Source of the DNA: an uncultured Prevotellaceae bacterium
GTDB taxonomy: Bacteria > Bacteroidota > Bacteroidia > Bacteroidales > Bacteroidaceae
Reading direction: 5' to 3'
DNA length: 48,084 nt
Assembly: GCA_947174565.1 (NCBI GenBank)
Contig: CAMWJL010000006.1
Coordinates: 1 to 48,084 of the forward strand
Positions 7,374-16,783 of the stretch are shown here, one piece after another. Numbering within the stretch: the first letter of the stretch is position 1; every line of letters begins with the position of its first letter. The notes beneath the pieces were generated by a model. The model worked only from the letters and a program-made list of their open reading frames with translations. It did not search any database and was not told the origin of the DNA. A program made the position numbers and the translations under genes.

Positions 7374-9269
7374 TTATTCAAGATATGTGTATCCGTACAG
7401 CCCACTGCGGTAGGTATCGAGGAACTCCTTGCCTTCCTCCAAGGTAATCTTGCCCTCCTTGATGGCTTGCTTTGCCCAGACTTCAAGGCTGCGGACAAGC
7501 TTCTTCGGCTCATACTGCACATAACTCAGCACGTCAGCCACGGTTTCGCCGTCAATGACGTTCTTAATGTGATAGCCATCCTTGTCGGTGGTGACGTGGA
7601 CAGCATTGGTGTCGCCAAAGAGGTTGTGCATATCGCCAAGAATCTCCTGATAGGCACCCACGAGGAAGACTCCGATGTAGTAAGAGCCTTTCTTCTTGTC
7701 GAGCGAATGCAGGGGAATGAAGTGGCTCACGCCTGTTTCAGTAGCAAACTGCGCAATCTTGCCATCCGAGTCACAAGTGATGTCCTGCAAGGTAGCATTA
7801 TGGTCCGGACGCTCGTTCAGTCGCTGAATCGGCATGATGGGAAAGATTTGGTCAATCGCCCAAGAGTCTGGCAGCGAATGAAAGAGGGAGAAGTTGCAGA
7901 AGTATTTGTCCGCCAAGAGTTTGTCGAGCGAGAGGAACTCTTCGGGTACATGCTTCATGGTGTGGACAAGCGCGTTAATCTCGCGCGCCACCGCCCAATA
8001 CATCCTTTCTATTTCTGCGCGTGTACGCAAGTCGAGCATGCCATGAGAAAAGAGGTCAAGTGCCTCTTCGCGAATCTGCTGGGCATCGTGCCAGTTCTCC
8101 AACATGTTGCGCACGTTGATGTTACACCAAATGTCGTACAGGTCTCTTGCCAATGCGTGGTCGTCTTCCTTCACCTCAAACTCGTCGGGCATAACTGGCA
8201 CCTCGGTGGTTTCGAGCACCTCCATGATGAGCACAGAATGATGGGCAGCCAAGGAACGTCCGCCCTCGGTGATGAGATTGGGATGGGGAATATTGTTGGC
8301 ATCAGCCGCATCAACAAAGGTGTAAACACAGTTGTTCACGTACTCCTGAATGGAGTAGTTGACAGAGCTTTCGCTGTTGCTCGAACGGCTACCATCGTAG
8401 TCAACACCCAATCCGCCGCCACAATCCACGAACTCCACGCCATAGCCCAGTTTGTGCAACTGCACATAGAACATGCTCGCCTCGCGCAAAGCATTCTGAA
8501 TGCGTCGAATCTTCGTGATTTGCGACCCGATATGGAAATGGATGAGTTTGAGGCAGTCCTTCATGTCGTTCTCCTCAATATAATGAAGTGCGGTCAGAAG
8601 CTCGCCAGAGGTGAGACCAAACTTGCTGGCATCGCCCCCACTCTCTTCCCACTTGCCTGAACCTGAGGCTGCAAGCTTGATGCGGATGCCCATGTTAGGA
8701 CGGACACCTATCTTCTTGGCAATGCGCATGATAATCTCCAACTCATTGAACTTCTCCACCACGATAAAAATGCGCTTCCCCATCTTCTGAGCAAGCAGAG
8801 CAAGCTCGATATAGTCTTGATCTTTGTATCCATTGCAGATGATAAGCGAATCGCTGTTCATGTTGACCGCCAACACAGCATGCAACTCTGGCTTGGAACC
8901 AGCTTCAAGCCCAAGGTTGAACTTCTTGCCATGCTTTATCACCTCCTCCACCACGGGGCTAATCTGATTAACCTTAATAGGATAGATGATGAAGTTCTCA
9001 GCCTTGTAGCCGTACTCTTTAGCCGCCTTCATGAAACAGGTAGCAGTCTTCTCAATGCGGTTGTCGATGATGTCGGGGAAACGCACCAGCACAGGAGCTG
9101 ACACATCGCGCAAAGCGAGGTCGTCCATCACCTCCTTCAAATCGACCTCCACCCCATCCTTTCGTGGTGTCACAGCCACATTGCCTTTCTCATTGATGTG
9201 GAAATAGTTGACCCCCCAACCATTGATACCGTACAGCTCGTTGGAGTCTTCGATGCGCCATTTTCTCAT
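7374..9269 (-). CDS. speA: Biosynthetic arginine decarboxylase
   Basis: This 631-residue PLP enzyme of fold type III converts arginine to agmatine, the first step of the agmatine route to putrescine and spermidine. The PLP-binding Lys lies in NFIIYPIKVNQI near residue 100. Other family blocks are GLEAGSKPELHAVLAV, IHFHIGSQI, VEFVDCGGGLGVDYDGS and the glycine-rich LITEGGRSLAAHHSV. The start MRKWRIEDSNELYGINGWG matches the usual SpeA beginning. The start codon overlaps the aroK stop by four bases (ATGA arrangement), which implies translational coupling. The length is that expected of bacterial SpeA. Polyamine enzymes downstream of this step are not in the window. Confidence 0.96.
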   Translation of the reverse strand: MRKWRIEDSNELYGINGWGVNYFHINEKGNVAVTPRKDGVEVDLKEVMDDLALRDVSAPVLVRFPDIIDNRIEKTATCFMKAAKEYGYKAENFIIYPIKVNQISPVVEEVIKHGKKFNLGLEAGSKPELHAVLAVNMNSDSLIICNGYKDQDYIELALLAQKMGKRIFIVVEKFNELEIIMRIAKKIGVRPNMGIRIKLAASGSGKWEESGGDASKFGLTSGELLTALHYIEENDMKDCLKLIHFHIGSQITKIRRIQNALREASMFYVQLHKLGYGVEFVDCGGGLGVDYDGSRSSNSESSVNYSIQEYVNNCVYTFVDAADANNIPHPNLITEGGRSLAAHHSVLIMEVLETTEVPVMPDEFEVKEDDHALARDLYDIWCNINVRNMLENWHDAQQIREEALDLFSHGMLDLRTRAEIERMYWAVAREINALVHTMKHVPEEFLSLDKLLADKYFCNFSLFHSLPDSWAIDQIFPIMPIQRLNERPDHNATLQDITCDSDGKIAQFATETGVSHFIPLHSLDKKKGSYYIGVFLVGAYQEILGDMHNLFGDTNAVHVTTDKDGYHIKNVIDGETVADVLSYVQYEPKKLVRSLEVWAKQAIKEGKITLEEGKEFLDTYRSGLYGYTYLE

Positions 9270-9787
9270 ATAAGACTGATGATTTGATTGACGTAATTCT
9301 GAATTTGTTCTTGTGTGTGGATTGTCTCGATGGCAAGAGTATGCTTCGCCTTCTGATAGTGAGGAAGCCGCTTTTGAAGTGACTCTTCAATATAGACAAT
9401 GAGTTCGTCGGCAGTCTTACCCTGAATCAGAGGACGAATCGTCTTGCCCATGCGCAAATGCTCGTTCAACACCCGAGGTGAGGCATTGAGGAAGATGGTC
9501 TCACCGCGCGTGTTCATATAGTCCATGTTGTCGAAGAAGCAGGGTGTGCCCCCACCGCAGGAGACAACAACGTCCTCGAACTCCATCACCTCGTGCAGCA
9601 TCTTCCGTTCGATGTCACGAAAGCCATCCTCTCCCTTTTGGGCAAAGATGTCAGGAATCTTCTGATGGACGCGGTTCTCGATATAGTCGTCAAGGTCGTA
9701 AAAGCCCAGCCCCATCGTGCGTGCCAACACCTTGCCAATGATGGTCTTACCCGCACCCATATAGCCTATCAGAATGACGCGTTTCAT
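9266..9787 (-). CDS. aroK: Shikimate kinase
   Basis: This 173-residue cytosolic kinase phosphorylates the 3-OH of shikimate with ATP in aromatic amino-acid biosynthesis. The Walker A loop is GYMGAGKTIIGK (residues 8-19). The shikimate-binding DLDDYIE follows, with Asp pairs near residue 32-35, then FRDIERKML and VVSCGGGTPCF. The lid region contains RPLIQ. The gene overlaps topA upstream and speA downstream by four bases each, so the three are surely one transcription unit. The pairing of topA, aroK and speA has no obvious pathway logic and seems to be a housekeeping cluster. Confidence 0.95.
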   Translation of the reverse strand: MKRVILIGYMGAGKTIIGKVLARTMGLGFYDLDDYIENRVHQKIPDIFAQKGEDGFRDIERKMLHEVMEFEDVVVSCGGGTPCFFDNMDYMNTRGETIFLNASPRVLNEHLRMGKTIRPLIQGKTADELIVYIEESLQKRLPHYQKAKHTLAIETIHTQEQIQNYVNQIISLI

Positions 9788-12114
9788 GCCTTCGATGCAG
9801 GTTTACGTCCACGCTTGGCGGTAGCCTTAGCAGGTTGTGGCGTGTTGATAATGTTCATGCACTCTTCATAAGTAAGGTTGGCAGGTTCCTTGATGGTGCG
9901 AGGCAACTTATAGTTACTGCCCTTATACTTCAAGTATGGACCATAGCGACCATTCATCACCTCCAGTTCCGCATCCTCCTCAAAGGTCTTGATATGAGCC
10001 GACGCTTCGCCTTTCCGACGTTCCTCAATGAGCTGGATAGCTTCATCGAGCGTGATGCGCATGGGGTCTGCGCCTTTTGGCAAAGAAACATACTTCTTGC
10101 AATGCAGCACGTATGGTCCAAAGCGACCCGTACCCACCGTGACGCGTTCACCCTCATATTCTCCCAATTCACGGGGAAGTTTGAAAAGGTCAAGTGCCTC
10201 CTCCAAGGTGATGGTGGCAATGCTCTGCCCCTTGTTGAGCTGGGCGAAACGCGGCTTCTCGTTCTCATCGGCCACGCCAATCTGTACCATCGGGCCAAAG
10301 CGACCAATCTTCACGCTGACAGGCTTGCCCGTGCCTGGCTCTGTGCCCAACACACGCTCGCCCACCTTGTGCTCGCTCTTCTCCTGCAACGTGGCAGTCA
10401 CCATGGGTTCCAGCTTGGCGTAGAAGTCGCGCATCATCTCATGCCAGTTCTCTCTGCCATCGGCAATCTCGTCGAACTCCTTCTCCACGTTGGCAGTGAA
10501 GTTGTAGTCAACAATATCGGGAAACGACTGAATGAGGAAGTCGTTCACCACGGTGCCTATATCGGTGGGGATGAGCTTGCCTTTCTCATTGCCCACCATT
10601 TCGTTTTTCGTCGTCTTCTTCAGTTTCCCTGCCGACAATTTGATGATGCCATAGCTACGCTCCTCGCCCTTCTTGTCGCCCTTCTCCACGTATTCACGCT
10701 GCTGGATGGTCGAAATCGTTGGCGCATAGGTAGAAGGACGACCAATGCCCAGTTCCTCCAACTTCTTCACCAGACTCATCTCGGTGTAGCGCAGTGGACG
10801 CTGGGTGAAACGCTGGGTAGCCACCATCTCCTTCATCTGCAAGGCCTCGCCCTTCTTCACGGCTGGCAACAGCCCTTCGGCTTCCTCCTGTGGCGTGTCG
10901 TCATCGTATGACTCTCGATACACACGCAGGAAACCATCGAACGTAATCACCTCGCCCGTTGCCACAAAGGCGGCACCCGTCTCAGCGTTGGAGATAGTGA
11001 TGGTTGTCTTCTCCGCCTCGGCATCTGCCATCTGACAGGCAATCGTGCGCTTCCAAATCAGGTCATACAGGCGTTTTTCCTGCGAGTTGCCCGTAATCTC
11101 ATGCGCATCGATGAAGGTGGGGCGGATAGCCTCGTGCGCTTCCTGCGCCCCTTTCGAGCTGGTGTGGAACTGACGCACTTTGGAGTAGCGTTCCCCGTGT
11201 ATCTTGGCAATCTCGTTCTTCGTCGTGTTGATGCAGAGCGAAGAGAGGTTCACAGAGTCGGTTCGCATATAGGTGATGTGTCCCGACTCATACAGATGCT
11301 GTGCCACCATCATCGTTTGGCTCACGGTGAAACCCAACTTGCGACCAGCCTCCTGCTGCAAGGTAGAGGTTGTGAAAGGAGGCGCAGGGCTTCTCTTCAC
11401 GGGTTTCTTCTCAATGTCGGTGATGGTGAACTCCTTGTCCTTGCACGACAGCAGGAACTGCTCGGCCTCTTCTTCTGTCTTGAAACTATGTCCCAACGAA
11501 GCCTTGATTTCCTGCCCATCGACCACGAACACAGCGTTCACCCGATAGAACGACTCGCTGCGAAAACGTTCGATTTCCTTCTCACGCTCCACAACCAGAC
11601 GCACCGCCACACTCTGCACACGACCTGCTGAAAGGCTGGGTTTCAGCTTCTTCCACAACACGGGCGAGAGCTTGAAGCCCACAATGCGGTCGAGCACACG
11701 ACGTGCCTGCTGCGCGTTCACCAGCCCCATGTCGATGGTGCGCGGTGTTTCGATGGCTTTCAGAATCGCCGTCTTCGTTATCTCATGGAAAACAATTCTT
11801 TTTGCCGCCTTCGGGTCAAGCCCCAACACTTGGCTCAAGTGCCATGAGATGGCCTCTCCCTCGCGGTCTTCATCGGAAGCCAACCAAACCGTGTCGGCTT
11901 TCTTTGCCTCGGTGCGAAGGCTCTTCACCACGCTTTCCTTGTCGGAAGGAATCTCGTACTCGGGCGAGAAGTCGTTCAGGTTCACACTCATCTCCTTCTT
12001 CTTCAAGTCGCGAATGTGTCCGTAGGAAGACATCACCTTGTAGTCCTTGCCGAGAAACTTCTCCAGCGTCTTAGCTTTGGCTGGAGACTCGACTATCACT
12101 AAGTTCTTCTGCAT
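9784..12114 (-). CDS. topA: DNA topoisomerase I (type IA)
   Basis: This 776-residue enzyme relaxes negative supercoils by single-strand passage. The TOPRIM domain opens the protein (VIVESPAKAKTLEKFLG) with the acidic WLASDEDREGEAISWHL. The catalytic Tyr is in HITYMRTDSVNLS near residue 285. The C-terminus carries repeated glycine-aromatic modules instead of zinc ribbons: GRFGPMVQIG, GRFGPYVLHCKKY and NGRYGPYLKYKGSNYKL, a form common in Bacteroidota and other lineages. The tail is a basic, Lys/Ala-rich stretch (KATAKRGRKPASKA). It is the first gene of the minus-strand run and has a promoter-like box at 12159-12166. The start ATG at 12114 is supported by the family motif at residue 5. Confidence 0.96.
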   Translation of the reverse strand: MQKNLVIVESPAKAKTLEKFLGKDYKVMSSYGHIRDLKKKEMSVNLNDFSPEYEIPSDKESVVKSLRTEAKKADTVWLASDEDREGEAISWHLSQVLGLDPKAAKRIVFHEITKTAILKAIETPRTIDMGLVNAQQARRVLDRIVGFKLSPVLWKKLKPSLSAGRVQSVAVRLVVEREKEIERFRSESFYRVNAVFVVDGQEIKASLGHSFKTEEEAEQFLLSCKDKEFTITDIEKKPVKRSPAPPFTTSTLQQEAGRKLGFTVSQTMMVAQHLYESGHITYMRTDSVNLSSLCINTTKNEIAKIHGERYSKVRQFHTSSKGAQEAHEAIRPTFIDAHEITGNSQEKRLYDLIWKRTIACQMADAEAEKTTITISNAETGAAFVATGEVITFDGFLRVYRESYDDDTPQEEAEGLLPAVKKGEALQMKEMVATQRFTQRPLRYTEMSLVKKLEELGIGRPSTYAPTISTIQQREYVEKGDKKGEERSYGIIKLSAGKLKKTTKNEMVGNEKGKLIPTDIGTVVNDFLIQSFPDIVDYNFTANVEKEFDEIADGRENWHEMMRDFYAKLEPMVTATLQEKSEHKVGERVLGTEPGTGKPVSVKIGRFGPMVQIGVADENEKPRFAQLNKGQSIATITLEEALDLFKLPRELGEYEGERVTVGTGRFGPYVLHCKKYVSLPKGADPMRITLDEAIQLIEERRKGEASAHIKTFEEDAELEVMNGRYGPYLKYKGSNYKLPRTIKEPANLTYEECMNIINTPQPAKATAKRGRKPASKA

Positions 12115-12158
12115 ATATCGTTGTTTTGTCCTTTATCCCTTTTTGAGAAAATCGGGTG

Positions 12159-12166
12159 CAAAGGTA
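12159..12166 (-). promoter_or_regulatory. Putative -7 box for the topA operon
   Basis: The minus strand reads TACCTTTG, a perfect TAnnTTTG box, 44 bases upstream of the topA ATG. No TTG -33 element is visible at 19-21 bases spacing. The region above is a TATATATATA-rich stretch. Confidence 0.55.
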
Positions 12167-12348
12167 AACAAAATATCTTTCCCTGTATATATATAATGTG
12201 TAATTTTTTGAAAAAAGCAACATACGCACGTTTTCGCCACTTGGCAAGACTGTATTGCCTCCATTTGGGACAGAAACAGTGCTTCCATTCCCCGACAGAA
12301 AGGTCAAACACGAGCCAAAAGGCACTCCTGTTTGTAATGCGGTTTCAC

Positions 12349-12427
12349 AGCCTCTAAATCGATGTCCCCGACTCCGACCGACCGATGTCCCCGACTCCGA
12401 TTGGTCGGAGTCGGGGACATCGATTTT
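12349..12427 (-). repeat. Triple-19 palindromic repeat, family I, copy 2
   Basis: In minus orientation this is AAAA, units at 12423-12405, 12400-12382 and 12377-12359, linkers CCAA and TCGG, and the tail TTTAGAGGCT followed by GTGAAAC. Unit 2 reads TCGGAGTCGGGGACATCGG, the reverse complement of unit 2 in copy 1, and the linkers flip with it. Units 1 and 2 form a stem of 18 bp or more. The element lies in the divergent gap between topA and the GH3 gene, about 190 bases upstream of the topA promoter box. About 30 bases past the tail also resemble the same side of copy 3. Confidence 0.9.
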
Positions 12428-12581
12428 GGAGGGTTTTCTGAGGGGTGAACGAAGAGGGGCAAGAGGTGGGTTGAGTGAGGGCTGTTCGGGGGAGCAGTTC
12501 TATGACCTCGATTTGTTCTCTGAAATGCCCTTTCGGAAAAATTTGTTTCATAATTGTAAGAAGAAAGAGGTGAGAATGTCG

Positions 12582-12589
12582 TAACTTTG
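12582..12589 (+). promoter_or_regulatory. Putative -7 box for the GH3 gene
   Basis: TAACTTTG fits the TAnnTTTG consensus and lies 98 bases upstream of the GH3 ATG. The nearest TTG is at 12554, five bases further than ideal, so the -33 element is uncertain. Confidence 0.5.
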
Positions 12590-12687
12590 TCATACCGATT
12601 CTTGCGATAGCCACGAAAACGGCATTTTCCGTTAGATGGCGGCTATCGACACAGGACGAAACATACCAAAACTCAAAATAACCTGAT

Positions 12688-15630
12688 ATGAAGAAATTCA
12701 ATTTTGCCATGGTGGGGCTGTTGATGATGGCCTCGTCGTCGCTGGCACAAGCACAAAAGAGTCCCGTCACGTTCAATGCCTACGAGTGGGACTTCGGTGT
12801 CATCCATGCGCTGAAGGGGACGGTCTGTCACACGTTCACCATGAAGAACACATCGAACAAGGCTGTCAAGATTGGCAAAGCCATTCCCAGCTGTGAATGT
12901 ATCACCGCACATTACCCGACAGAGACGATTCTCCCAGGTGAGGTGACCAAGGTGATGGTGGCATTGTCACCATCGGGCACATTGGGCAAGACGTATCGCA
13001 GTGTGGAACTGGTGGATACAGAGGGGCGCACACTGGGAAGTCTCTCGGCGAAAGCTCTGGTGGAAGAAAGCACTCCTTTAATGCCAAACGGGGAACAATA
13101 CCCTTTCCAAGACCCAACACTCTCGAACGAGGAGCGTGTGGAGAACCTCATCTCGCTGCTCACCCCTACGGAGAAAGTAGGACTGATGATGAACAAGTCC
13201 ATCTCGGTCGATCGCCTTGGCATTCCTTCCTACAACTGGTGGAGCGAAGCCTGCCACGGAGTACGTCAAGGAGGCTATACGGTTTATCCACAACCGATTG
13301 GCATGGCAGCCGCGTTCAACGAGAAACTGGTTTACGATGTCTTCTCAACCGTGTCGGACGAAGCCCGTGCCAACTGGAACCGCTCTGACCACAACGTGTT
13401 CAACGTGCCTATGGGAGTCACTTACTATCCAGGCAACCCCGAACTGACGTTCTGGTGTCCGAACGTCAACATCTTCCGAGACCCACGCTGGGGACGCGGA
13501 CAGGAAACCTGTGGCGAAGACCCTTATCTGAACGCAGTGCTGGGTGTACAGACCGTGTTGGGCATGCAGGGCAACGATGACAAGTATTTCAAGACCCACG
13601 CCTGTGCCAAGCACTACGCCGTACACAGCGGTCCTGAACCCTTGCGCCACACTTACAACGCCTCCGTCTCCATGCGCGACCTGTGGGAGACCTACCTGCC
13701 TGCCTTCAAGGCACTGGTGAAGAAGGGGAATGTGCGCGAGGTGATGTGTGCCTACAACCGATACGAGGGCAAACCCTGCTGCACGAGCGACCGCCTCTTG
13801 GTGGATATCCTGCGGCGCAAATGGGGGTATGATGCCATTGTCGTGACCGACTGCGACGCCATCAACAATTTCTATAACAAGGGGCAGCACGAAACACACC
13901 CTGACCCGATGTCTGCCTCGATAGACGCGGTGCTGAATGGCACCGACCTCGAATGCGGCAAGGTGTTCATGGTGCTGACGGAGGCTCTGGAGAAGGACCT
14001 CATCCAAGAGTCAACGCTGGACGACCACCTGCGCAAGACACTCATGGGACGCTTCGAGTTAGGCATGTTCGACCCTGCCGATATGCTTCCATGGGCGAAA
14101 CTCGGGCCTGAGGTCATCAGCAGCGAGGCTAACAACGACCTCGCTACCCAAGCTGCCCGCGAGTCGATGGTGCTGCTGAAGAACAACGGGGTGCTTCCGC
14201 TGTCGAAAAGCCTCAGAAGCATTGCGGTGGTCGGTCCGAATGCTGACGACACAGAACTGCTCAACGGCAACTATGGCGGCACACCCACCAAGGAGCACAC
14301 GCATTCGCTGCTCGAAGGCATCCGCAAGGCTGTGCCGAACAGCAACGTCTTCTACAAGAAAGCCTGTGAACTGAATGACGAGTTTGCCACCATCCATCAT
14401 TTAGGCGACTTCAACGACGGCAAGGGCGTGAAGGTGGAGTTCTTCAACAACAACTCTTTGAGCGGAACACCCGACAAGACTGACTATTACAAAGAACTTA
14501 ACTTCAGCACGTTCGGTGCATGGGGATTTGCCCAAGGCATCAGCAAGGACACGCTCTCCGTTCGGGTATCGGGCACTTATCAGGCGACATTTACGGGCGA
14601 CATGAAATATACCCTCTCCACCGACAACGGCTATGTGCTCAAAGTGAATGGCGAAGTGGTGGAGGAAGCGGCTGCTGGCGGTCGCCGTGGCGGTTTCGGC
14701 TTCGGACGCAACGTGGAGTACAAGTCCTTCCCTGTCAAGGCAGGAGAGTGCTACGATGTGGTCATCGAATACAAACACGGCAACGGCAACTTCGCCATGT
14801 TGCGTGGCGACATCTGCGAACGCAAGCCTGTTGAGTTCAACGACCTTGCTGAGGAGGTGAAAGACATGGATGCCATCATCATCATCGGTGGTATCTCTGC
14901 TCAGATGGAGGGAGAGGGCGGTGACAAAGCCGACATCGAACTGCCGAAAGTGCAGCAGCGTCTCGTCAAGGCGATGCGTGCCACAGGCAAGCCCGTCGTG
15001 TTTGTCAATTGCTCGGGTTCTGCCATCGCTTTTGGCAGTGTGGAAGACAGCTACGACGCACTCATTCAGGCTTGGTATCCAGGACAAGGCGGCGCAAAGG
15101 CATTGGCGGAAGTGCTCTTTGGCGACTACAACCCTGGAGGCAAACTGCCCGTCACGTTCTACCGCTCCAACGACGACCTGCCCGACTTTCTTGATTACAG
15201 CATGGAGAACCGCACCTACCGCTATTTCCAAGGTGCTCCGCTCTATGCGTTCGGGCAGGGGCTGTCCTACACCACCTTCGCTGTGGGCAAGGGCAAGCTG
15301 TCAAGAAAGGCGATGAAAGCCGATGAGACGGTGAAACTGACGGTTCCTGTCACCAATACAGGCAAGCGTGAAGGTACTGAAACGCTACAAGTATATGTGA
15401 AGGCACTTGACTATCCCGAAGCACCCATCAAGTCGCTGAGAGGATTCCAGAAACTGGAACTGCAAGCTGGCGAGACAGGTAAGGCTGTCATCACGCTGGA
15501 TGGCGAAGCCTTTGAGTACTACGACCCTTCCATCGACGAACTCTCTACTCGCTCAGGACGGTATCAGATTCTCTATGGAACTTCTTCGCGCGACTGCGAC
15601 TTGCAAAGTCTTGAATTTGTAGTGAAATAA
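12688..15630 (+). CDS. Secreted GH3 beta-xylosidase/glucosidase with DUF1573 and PA14 domains
   Basis: This 980-residue exported enzyme should cleave beta-linked xylose or glucose from oligosaccharide ends. After a signal peptide (VGLLMMASSSLAQAQ), residues 28-125 form a DUF1573-like module (WDFGVIHALKGTVCHTFTMK, then IGKAIPSCECITAHYPTETI and LPGEVTKVMVALSPSG). The GH3 N-domain follows from about residue 150 (DPRWGRGQETCGEDPYL, KHYAVHSGPEPLRH). The nucleophile is Asp388 in VVTDCDAINN. The GH3 C-domain is interrupted by a PA14-type insert around residues 580-695 (VEFFNNNSLSGTPDK, YTLSTDNGYVLKVNGE). A fibronectin-III-like tail follows (VTNTGKREGTETLQVYVK). The DCDA phrase leans towards xylosidase. 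It stands alone and converges on ruvB with a shared terminator. The DUF1573 fusion is unusual. Confidence 0.92.
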   Translation: MKKFNFAMVGLLMMASSSLAQAQKSPVTFNAYEWDFGVIHALKGTVCHTFTMKNTSNKAVKIGKAIPSCECITAHYPTETILPGEVTKVMVALSPSGTLGKTYRSVELVDTEGRTLGSLSAKALVEESTPLMPNGEQYPFQDPTLSNEERVENLISLLTPTEKVGLMMNKSISVDRLGIPSYNWWSEACHGVRQGGYTVYPQPIGMAAAFNEKLVYDVFSTVSDEARANWNRSDHNVFNVPMGVTYYPGNPELTFWCPNVNIFRDPRWGRGQETCGEDPYLNAVLGVQTVLGMQGNDDKYFKTHACAKHYAVHSGPEPLRHTYNASVSMRDLWETYLPAFKALVKKGNVREVMCAYNRYEGKPCCTSDRLLVDILRRKWGYDAIVVTDCDAINNFYNKGQHETHPDPMSASIDAVLNGTDLECGKVFMVLTEALEKDLIQESTLDDHLRKTLMGRFELGMFDPADMLPWAKLGPEVISSEANNDLATQAARESMVLLKNNGVLPLSKSLRSIAVVGPNADDTELLNGNYGGTPTKEHTHSLLEGIRKAVPNSNVFYKKACELNDEFATIHHLGDFNDGKGVKVEFFNNNSLSGTPDKTDYYKELNFSTFGAWGFAQGISKDTLSVRVSGTYQATFTGDMKYTLSTDNGYVLKVNGEVVEEAAAGGRRGGFGFGRNVEYKSFPVKAGECYDVVIEYKHGNGNFAMLRGDICERKPVEFNDLAEEVKDMDAIIIIGGISAQMEGEGGDKADIELPKVQQRLVKAMRATGKPVVFVNCSGSAIAFGSVEDSYDALIQAWYPGQGGAKALAEVLFGDYNPGGKLPVTFYRSNDDLPDFLDYSMENRTYRYFQGAPLYAFGQGLSYTTFAVGKGKLSRKAMKADETVKLTVPVTNTGKREGTETLQVYVKALDYPEAPIKSLRGFQKLELQAGETGKAVITLDGEAFEYYDPSIDELSTRSGRYQILYGTSSRDCDLQSLEFVVK

Positions 15631-15640
15631 CGCAGAATGA

Positions 15641-15708
15641 GATATAGGCATAAGAAGAAGGAGGCGGAAAGGGATTCCTTTCCGCCTCCTTCTTCTTATG
15701 CCCATATC
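15641..15708. terminator. 32-bp bidirectional terminator hairpin between GH3 and ruvB
   Basis: Arms 15641-15672 and 15677-15708 pair over 32 positions with one mismatch and a GATT loop. It lies between two convergent stop codons (15630 on plus, 15725 on minus). A stem this long, with Gs and Cs at the tip and A/T-rich purine-pyrimidine arms, serves both directions. Confidence 0.85.
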
Positions 15709-15724
15709 AACAAGTAAGATGTGC

Positions 15725-16783
15725 TCAGTCAAACAGGTTGCGCATGCCTGTGTTGTCGTTAGGATTAGCCCAAGGATTGCGTCCAAGATGCTTGTAGGCC
15801 AACTCTGTGACTTCCCGACCGCGTGGGGTGCGCTTGATGAAGCCTTCTTTAATAAGGAATGGTTCATATACTTCCTCCACAGTACCAGTGTCTTCGCCGA
15901 TGGCTGTGGCGATAGTGCCAAGACCAACAGGACCACCCTTGAACTTGTCGATGATGGTGGTGAGAATTTTGTTGTCAATCTCGTCCAAACCAAACTTGTC
16001 GATGTTCAAGGCTTCAAGAGCCATGTGAGCGATGGGCAGGTCAATCGTGCCGTTACCTTTCACTTGGGCAAAGTCGCGTACACGCCGCAAGAGCGCATTG
16101 GCGATACGGGGTGTGCCACGAGAACGTGAAGCTATCTCGCCCGCTGCATCGAAGTTACAAGGAATGCCTAACAGCTTGGCTGAACGGAGAATAATCTGTG
16201 TAAGCACCGCTGCATCGTAGTATTCAAGGTGAAGATTGATGCCGAATCGGGCACGCAGAGGTGCTGTCAGCAGACCACTGCGTGTGGTGGCTCCAACGAG
16301 GGTAAAAGGACTGAGGTCTATCTGAATAGAACGTGCCGACGGTCCTTTGTCTATCATGATGTCAATGCGGTAATCCTCCATCGCAGAGTAAAGATACTCC
16401 TCCACCACGGGCGAGAGACGGTGTATCTCGTCGATGAAGAGCACGTCGTTCTCTTCCAGCGAGGTGAGGATGCCAGCAAGGTCGCCAGGCTTGTCAAGCA
16501 CGGGGCCAGATGTCACCTTGAACCCAACACCCAACTCATTGGCAATGATGTTGGAAAGGGTCGTTTTGCCCAGTCCTGGAGGGCCATGCAACAGTGTGTG
16601 GTCAAGCGGCTCGCCACGGAAACGGGCTGCCTCGACAAACACGCTAAGGTTCTCCACCACCTTGGTTTGTCCACTGAAATCGTCAAAGCGAAGAGGACGG
16701 AGAGCGTTCTCAAAATCCTTGTCCTTCGTGTTTCGTTGTTCGCGTATATCAAAATCTTCTTGCATAGTCGCTTTTAAGCTCAT
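15725..16783 (-). CDS. ruvB: Holliday junction branch-migration helicase RuvB
   Basis: This AAA+ motor of about 352 residues works with RuvA and RuvC to move and resolve recombination junctions. Walker A is [18 protein letters not shown], Walker B is [18 protein letters not shown], and sensor I is [21 protein letters not shown]. The winged-helix tail has [17 protein letters not shown]. The ATG at 16783 overlaps the upstream MG2-protein stop in an ATGA arrangement, which supports it. A second ATG at 16765 ([10 protein letters not shown]) is closer to the usual RuvB start and cannot be excluded. It is the last gene of a four-gene minus-strand operon. Neither ruvA nor ruvC is in the window. Confidence 0.96.
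   Translation of the reverse strand: MSLKATMQEDFDIREQRNTKDKDFENALRPLRFDDFSGQTKVVENLSVFVEAARFRGEPLDHTLLHGPPGLGKTTLSNIIANELGVGFKVTSGPVLDKPGDLAGILTSLEENDVLFIDEIHRLSPVVEEYLYSAMEDYRIDIMIDKGPSARSIQIDLSPFTLVGATTRSGLLTAPLRARFGINLHLEYYDAAVLTQIILRSAKLLGIPCNFDAAGEIASRSRGTPRIANALLRRVRDFAQVKGNGTIDLPIAHMALEALNIDKFGLDEIDNKILTTIIDKFKGGPVGLGTIATAIGEDTGTVEEVYEPFLIKEGFIKRTPRGREVTELAYKHLGRNPWANPNDNTGMRNLFD

Noticed and set aside
7467-8660. 397-codon plus-strand open frame inside speA
   Set aside because: It is fully antisense to a well-conserved enzyme and shows no recognisable motifs or signal.
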